Of a stretch of DNA of 64,000 bases, positions 58,772 to 64,000 are shown piece by piece. Position numbers and translations under genes: made by a program. How positions within the stretch are numbered: position 1 is the first letter of the stretch; every line of letters starts with the position of its first letter. This stretch comes from Ifrita kowaldi (lineage: Eukaryota > Chordata > Aves > Passeriformes > Cinclosomatidae), in the NCBI GenBank assembly GCA_013398055.1, contig VZRS01012522.1, forward strand, positions 62,001-126,000, given 5' to 3'. A model generated the notes under the pieces. The model saw nothing but the letters and a program-made list of their open reading frames with translations. It ran no database searches and was not told where the DNA came from.

Positions 58772-61411
58772 CTGAGCCAAGGAGTGACTTCCTTGCTGGC
58801 AGCAGTTGATATCAGAGCACCAGGAGGGCACTTGGCCAGTGAGCATCATCCTCTGAGCCTCCTCACAGCTTCAGTGCAGGGTGTCAGGGAGCTCCTCTGA
58901 CAGCCTGGAACCTGAAGCACTGAAGTGCTTTTTCATGGATGGGGTCTAGTTTCCTTTCTGATGTGATTCCATGCTTGACACTCCTCTTATTTGGCAAGTT
59001 GGACCTCCTAGGTTATCTCTGTGACAAATAACCCGCAGGTGCTTTGAAGGGCCACCTGCTGTGTCAGGCGGGGTTGATGGAAATGTCTGCAGCACTTGCA
59101 AGTTGTATCCTTTTGTTAAATCTGCTGTTCCTTCCGTGGCTGGATGTGCTGCTGCGTGTGCTGAGAAGCAGCAGACCTGGACAGCACGTATAAGAAATGA
59201 TGCACAAAGCCTGTGAGTTTATAAACTCCATTTTGGGCCAAAGACTTCTCTGAGGGGGACTACTGTGAGTTTTAACTTCTGCAGCTGTTTCTCTGTGCTC
59301 ATAAAAATTCAAAGCTTCGTCTCACGTTACACCAGGGTGACCCAGCTGCATTCATGTTTCAGGTACTGCCCACTGCAAACTGCTCCTGGTTCACAGCAGC
59401 AAAAGCATTGCACTACTGGGATGAATTTGTCTTTCAGTGAAGCTCCTTGTCCTTATCTTTCCGAGTAACCAGTCCAAAACTCCTCCGACTATCGGCTCTC
59501 CTGTGATACTCATTCCTCCTGCTATTGCCAGTTCTCACAGTTTCATCATGAATCTCTTGGAGCTGGATTTGCATTCTGATGAAACACATCAGTCATCACA
59601 CCCTGCTCTTGCCTGGGGGAAACCCTGCCTGGGCTGGATCCCTTTCCTGCCTCCTTCTCCCAGGTGGATGCTGGGGAGAGCAGGGAGTGCTCTGACCTCC
59701 CCCTGGGGAACTAAAAGGAAACGTGAGGTAGGAGAGGGGGCAGGAGGAAAAGAACCGGGTCTTGTATCTGATAAAATAGCTTTGCCTCTCTATGGACATC
59801 AGGCTGTTCTGCTGTGTGCTCTGAAGGAAAACCAATGGTCTCTTAGAGGGACAGTGGCTTCAGGAAAACAGAAGCTCAAAGACAAAATATTGGCAAATGA
59901 TAGAAAATAATTAAGCAACTGTGAGTTTTGGGGACAGTAGCAGTCTTGTCTCATCAGACAGCATCTCATGCCAAACCACAATCCTTCCTCTGTTCAGTGG
60001 GGCTTTCTGTGAGTCCAGGAGAGCTGCCTCAGACTGGAGAGGAAGCAAAGAGAAGAGTCTGAATGTCGAGGTGTAGGGCACCAGCTATTTTGAAAATGCC
60101 TGTTTTTTCCAAGCAGAGCAGTGCCAGGTGGGAGCAGCCCAGGGACATCCCCAGGAGGTGTGTGGGGACCTGCCCCAGCCCCAGCCTGTCCTGTGAGTGG
60201 AGCAGCTGCAGCCCAGGTCTTCCACTGTCACCTCACGCTGCCAGGGCAGCCCTCAGGACAGTGCCAGCACCTTCAGGCCCTGGTGCTTTGTGTGCAGGGG
60301 CATTGCAGAATTTTTGTTATTTCCAGTCCAGTGCAGAGCCTGATGGTGGGCAGCCCCTGCCCCGTCTGTCCTGAGGGGCCCTTCCCTTCACTCGGTGCCT
60401 GCAGGGACAGGAGGCTGCACAGGGCTGCTGCAGCCAGGACTCTGAGTGCATCTGCTGGAGCCGTGTAACCCCAGAACTTCAGTTCTCTGTGTGCAGTGGG
60501 GCCTGTAAGGCTGTTATCTTGCACTTAGCCATAGCAAATTAGTATTTTATGCAGATTTAACATCATTACCCAATTTGATGTAAGAGCATCTGCCTGGGTA
60601 GACCCCATACAGACTCTGTTTTACAGAAATGCACACACCTTCCTTTTCTCCTCCATTCCCCTCTCAGACAGTGCTTCCCTGTGTTGGTTTTTTCATTTCC
60701 TTGTCCTGGTGCTGGGGTGGCATCACAGCCATTCCCTGTGCTTACCCTGCAGGATGTTCACCAGAGTCTTCATTGCCGTTTGGGTTGTCTCCAAGAAGGA
60801 AGCCCAGAACACTCTGGGCTTCTGCTCATGGAATGAGCAGATCCAAGGCCTGCCTCAGTTTTGTCTTTGCTGTCATGTTTTACATCTAATGCAGTGCCCT
60901 GTCTGCACTTCAGGTGTTTCAGCCACTCTCAGCTTCCACCTCAAACCCTGCTGTTTTTAAAAATCTGTCCTACCTGCTCTTTTAAAAAATATTTTCTTAT
61001 GTAATGTTTCTTCTCTCCATCTTGCCACCAATTTCTGCCTTGTTGCCTTCATCCCTTCCACGAATTTGACACCTTTGTAATTTAATCTCATGGTCAATGT
61101 CTTGCTTTGCTCACGTCTGGAACATGCCAATGACGTAACACTGCTCCCTCAGCACATGTGCTTCTAATTCCCTGTATTGTCACACACCAGCTCCAGGATC
61201 ACGTTTAGGGTTCAATCCTGCCCTGTCTGCTGCAAGGAGGGGAGAGCAGTGAGGTGTAATTCCTTCACTCTCCCTCTGGTGCCAGTGCAGGGCGATTCCT
61301 GCTGGACTGAGGGGGGTTCTGTGATAAAGAATCCTTTGATAATGCAGTTCTGTGGGGAAACCAGTCTTCCAGCCAGGAGTGTGTAATAATCATGGACTCA
61401 CAGTCACAGGA

Positions 61412-61915
61412 GCATAGAATGATAGGATGGTCGGGGTTGGAAGGGACCTTAAAGACCATCCCATCCCACCCCTGCCATGGCAGGGACACTTCCCACTGTC
61501 CCAGGCTGCTCCAAGCCCCAGTGTCCAGCCTGGCCTTGGGCACTGCCAGGGATCCAGGGGCAGCCACAGCTGCTCTGGGCCCCCTGTGCCAGGGCCTGCC
61601 CACCCTCCCAGGGAACAATTCCTTCCCAATATCCCATCCAGCCCTGCCCTCTGGCAGTTTGAATCTATTTCCCCTTGTCCTGGCACCCCATTCCTTGTCA
61701 ATTGTCTCTCTCCATGTTTCCTGCAGCTCCTTCAGGCCCTGCAAGGCCACACTGAGCTCACCCCAAAGCTTCTCCTCTCCAGGCTGAACAATCCCAGCTC
61801 TCCCAGCCTTTCCTCCCAGCAGAGCTGCTCCATCCCTCTGCTCATCCTGGAGCCTCCTGGAGCTTGTCCAGCTCCCTCTGGGTGCCACCCCATCCTTCAG
61901 GGGTGTATGAACGGG
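61412..61915 (-). mobile_element. CR1 LINE 3' portion, antisense (longest antisense copy)
   Basis: It starts 'agcatagaatgataggatgg' (8-bp tail in reverse) then 'ggttggaagggaccttaaag', with the same internal landmarks as the copies at 42030 and 46586. It continues further, through 'ccagcagagctgctccatcc' and 'tccagctccctctgggtgcc'. Confidence 0.85.
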
Positions 61916-62705
61916 GCCATAGGTGCTTATCTGGGTGCAGAAATGCATCCCTCAGTTGCAGGCTGTATTCTTTAAACACCGACTCCTGCCAGTGTTTGGG
62001 GGGTTCTGTTCTGCTGCTTGCACCTTTTGGCTGCCAGAAACCCCCTGGCCATGCTGGGAGCTGCGTTCCCAAAAGGGGGAGGAGAGGGCAAACAATGGGC
62101 CTGCCTCTCCTCCCTCGTCCTTAATGCACGCTGCTCCACGGGTAGCAGAGATATCCAATCCAGGCCCTTAAGGATTTGTTTCCAAGAGCCGGAATCTCTG
62201 CTTTGTCAGAATGAACTGTGAGTGGGATGTAATAAAGGCTGCACTGGGGGTTCATCCCTCTGTCACAAAAATAACCTCTGCTTTCTATCTGGCCTTGTGC
62301 TTTCCTGACTTTTGCAGTTCGAAACACATGTGATAGAGATGTAGCAATGAATGACAAAGGTTGTTGGGTGGAGCAAGCAGAATTTGTGGTTGCTGAAACC
62401 TTGTTTCCCTAAGAAAACAAACCGAAAATCAAATGCCTCCCAGTATGGGAGGACATATGAAAAATATTTGCATAAGGAATATACAGTTCCCTAATTGTGG
62501 CATTTTCCATGTCTCTCAAAACCATTTAAAAGCTCCTTCCTAACCACCAGCTCTGTGGCTGTGGCACACTGGCTGGGATTTTTGGCCAGCACTGCTTCTC
62601 TGCCTGATGAGGAGGTCAGGTTTCATTCCCACAGCAGAATTACCCATCCTGAGAGCCTCCAGAATGATCCTGACTCTGGAAGCCTCTCTTGGCATCTGAG
62701 CTTTA

Positions 62706-63245
62706 CAGAATCCCAGAATCCCAGAATGGGTCAGGTGGGGTCATCAGGTGGCACCTCGGTGCCCCAGCAGGGCCATCCCAGAGCCCAGGGCACAGCAGTG
62801 CCCACACAGCCCTGCAATAGCCCCAGGGAGGGACACTGCACAGCCTCTCTGCACAATCTGCTCAGGGCTGGGCCCTGCCCAGGGCAGCAGTTCTGCCTCC
62901 TGTGCAGGGCAATTGCTGGGCTCAGGCCCTGCCCGTGGCTCTGGTGCCGCTGCTGGGCCCCGCAGCAGAGCCTGGGCCCTGCCCTGAGCCCTCCCTGCAG
63001 CCAGGGACACCCAGGGCTCAGGGCCCCTCTCAGCTGGGGCTCCTCTCGAGGCTGAGCAGCCCCAGCTCCCTCAGCCTGTCCTGGGCACGGGGATGCTCCA
63101 GGCCCTTCCTCAGCTGCGCAGCCTCCGCCGGCCCCGCTCCAGGAGCTCCCTGGCCCTGCTGTGCTGAGGAGCCAGAGCTGGGCACGGCACTGCAGAGGTG
63201 CCCCCAGTGCCCCCAGGATCCCTCCCTGACCTGCTGGGAATGCTC
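62706..63245 (-). mobile_element. CR1 LINE 3' portion, copy C (antisense) with ATTCTGGG tail
   Basis: Read on the - strand it ends in about three units of ATTCTGGG, the 8-bp tail typical of CR1. The core 62747-63204 (458 bp) aligns with 2846-3303 in inverted orientation with equal length and no mismatch noticed. The segment beside the tail differs from copies A and B, which suggests a related 3' variant. Confidence 0.85.
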
Positions 63246-63589
63246 TGCCTGACACACCCCAGGGGCACTGGGGCTGGGTGCACCCCACCTTTAGGCAAAA
63301 TCTGCAGAGAGCAGAGCCCAAACATGAATCACACTTCAGCCAGTGTCACCTGCACTGTCTTCAGCAACATTTCTTTGGGTTACTCCAGTCTCCATGAACT
63401 AAAATCTGAGAGGGATAATTCAGGAAGTACAGGGCCTGCCCACAAAGGCCACAAAACATCCTGGGTAAGCGCTGGAGCACTGGTCAGTGTGTCCTTTGTG
63501 AGCAATAGCACATTCATAATATATATTGTACATTAATAGCACACATTTCTGTAGCTTACAATGTACATGGATGTGGCAGCTGCCGCAGC

Positions 63590-64000
63590 TTTCCTCAGTG
63601 TTACGAGATGTTCAGAGTCTTCCATGAAATGCTGTCCAATTAAAGCTGATGGCAGAATCGGAAGTATTTATTTTCCTACATAATGAACTCTCTTTGTCCT
63701 TCACCAGTTGATTGCTTTCAACCTGAGAACTCTGCCTGTTAAACTTGGGAGAATCCTCAGGCGTCAGGAGTGTAAGATTGTGGTTATTAGAAGCAACATG
63801 AGGTTGTAAGAGTGGATCTTTTAATTGCAGTAATAAATCTTAAGAGATAGCAAACAACGCTCATCCAGATTAAATTTTGGAAATAGCAATATTGTCATGC
63901 TTGTGTTTTTTGCTCATGTGCAGTGTTCAGCTCAGGCAGTGACAGGCTTATCTCTGGACTGGAAAGCCAATGCCATGTTGCATTTACAGCTTAATACAAA
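63590..64000. promoter_or_regulatory. Candidate conserved noncoding stretch at the window edge
   Basis: About 400 bp of unique, moderately AT-rich sequence with ATTA/TAAT and GATA-type cores and no repeat or open frame of note. It runs to the end of the window, so its extent is unknown. Confidence 0.25.

Larger units (their letters stand above)
54578..61411. other. Intergenic DNA, 54.6-61.4 kb
   Basis: No gene recognised. It contains the truncated CR1 and N (55883-55960) and the small duplication at 58729. Open frames over 100 codons (e.g. - strand 57139-57663, + strand 59437-59910) show no recognisable domain and no convincing splice context. Confidence 0.75.

Noticed and set aside
61265..61948. 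227-codon frame on the - strand
   Set aside because: Mostly the sense reading of the antisense CR1 at 61412-61915.
62495..63321. Open frames of 186 and 196 codons on opposite strands
   Set aside because: Both are readings of CR1 copy C and its flanks; no gene.
1..64000. CRISPR arrays, bacterial operons, phage or plasmid features
   Set aside because: The window is vertebrate nuclear DNA; no regularly spaced repeats or prokaryotic gene structure.
1..64000. tRNA, rRNA or snoRNA genes
   Set aside because: No tRNA A/B-box pair, rRNA segment or convincing C/D-box pair was recognised by eye; a covariance-model search would be decisive.
37431..64000. Exons of FGF18 or another neighbour of FBXW11
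   Set aside because: None of the open frames on either strand resembles an FGF or any other protein I know; the neighbour must lie outside the window.

Overview
The window is vertebrate nuclear DNA, almost certainly from a bird and probably a songbird-like species. It carries one multi-exon gene with short exons and GT-AG introns, low coding density, and many chicken-repeat-1 (CR1) LINE fragments of the kind that dominates avian genomes. The only protein-coding gene I can support is FBXW11 (beta-TrCP2), on the + strand. It is the substrate receptor of the SCF-betaTrCP ubiquitin ligase, which recognises doubly phosphorylated DSGxxS-type degrons such as those of beta-catenin and I-kappa-B.

Layout. 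1-9218 is intron upstream of the first visible exon; the promoter and the first coding exon(s) lie before the window. 9219-32513 holds eleven coding exons: a 63-bp cassette-like exon, the D (dimerisation) domain exon, the F-box exon, a linker exon, then seven exons that build the WD40 propeller. Together they give 514 residues plus a TAA stop at 32511-32513. A further intron interrupts the 3' UTR (32541-35077). The terminal noncoding exon runs from 35078 to a canonical AATAAA at 37407-37412, with cleavage expected near 37430. From about 37430 to 64000 there is no gene I can recognise. This part holds a GC- and CpG-rich island (about 38630-39440), small tandem repeats, AT-rich stretches that read like conserved noncoding candidates, and CR1 copies in both orientations.

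Repeats. At least fourteen CR1-derived segments are visible. Three of them (2733-3353 +, 54101-54577 +, 62706-63245 -) share a core of more than 450 bp that I read as identical and indel-free, so they are recent. Others are old, including a reverse-transcriptase relic at about 7018-7172.

For the hunt, I see no new biological system. The observations most worth checking are a GC-AG intron in FBXW11, the 3' UTR intron placed 27 nt after the stop, two Pumilio sites 3 nt apart in the 3' UTR, a perfect CRE palindrome just past the gene end, the identical CR1 trio, an orphan CpG island with a long antisense open frame, and a lone N at the internal edge of a truncated CR1. All alignments were made by eye, and family knowledge is from memory.
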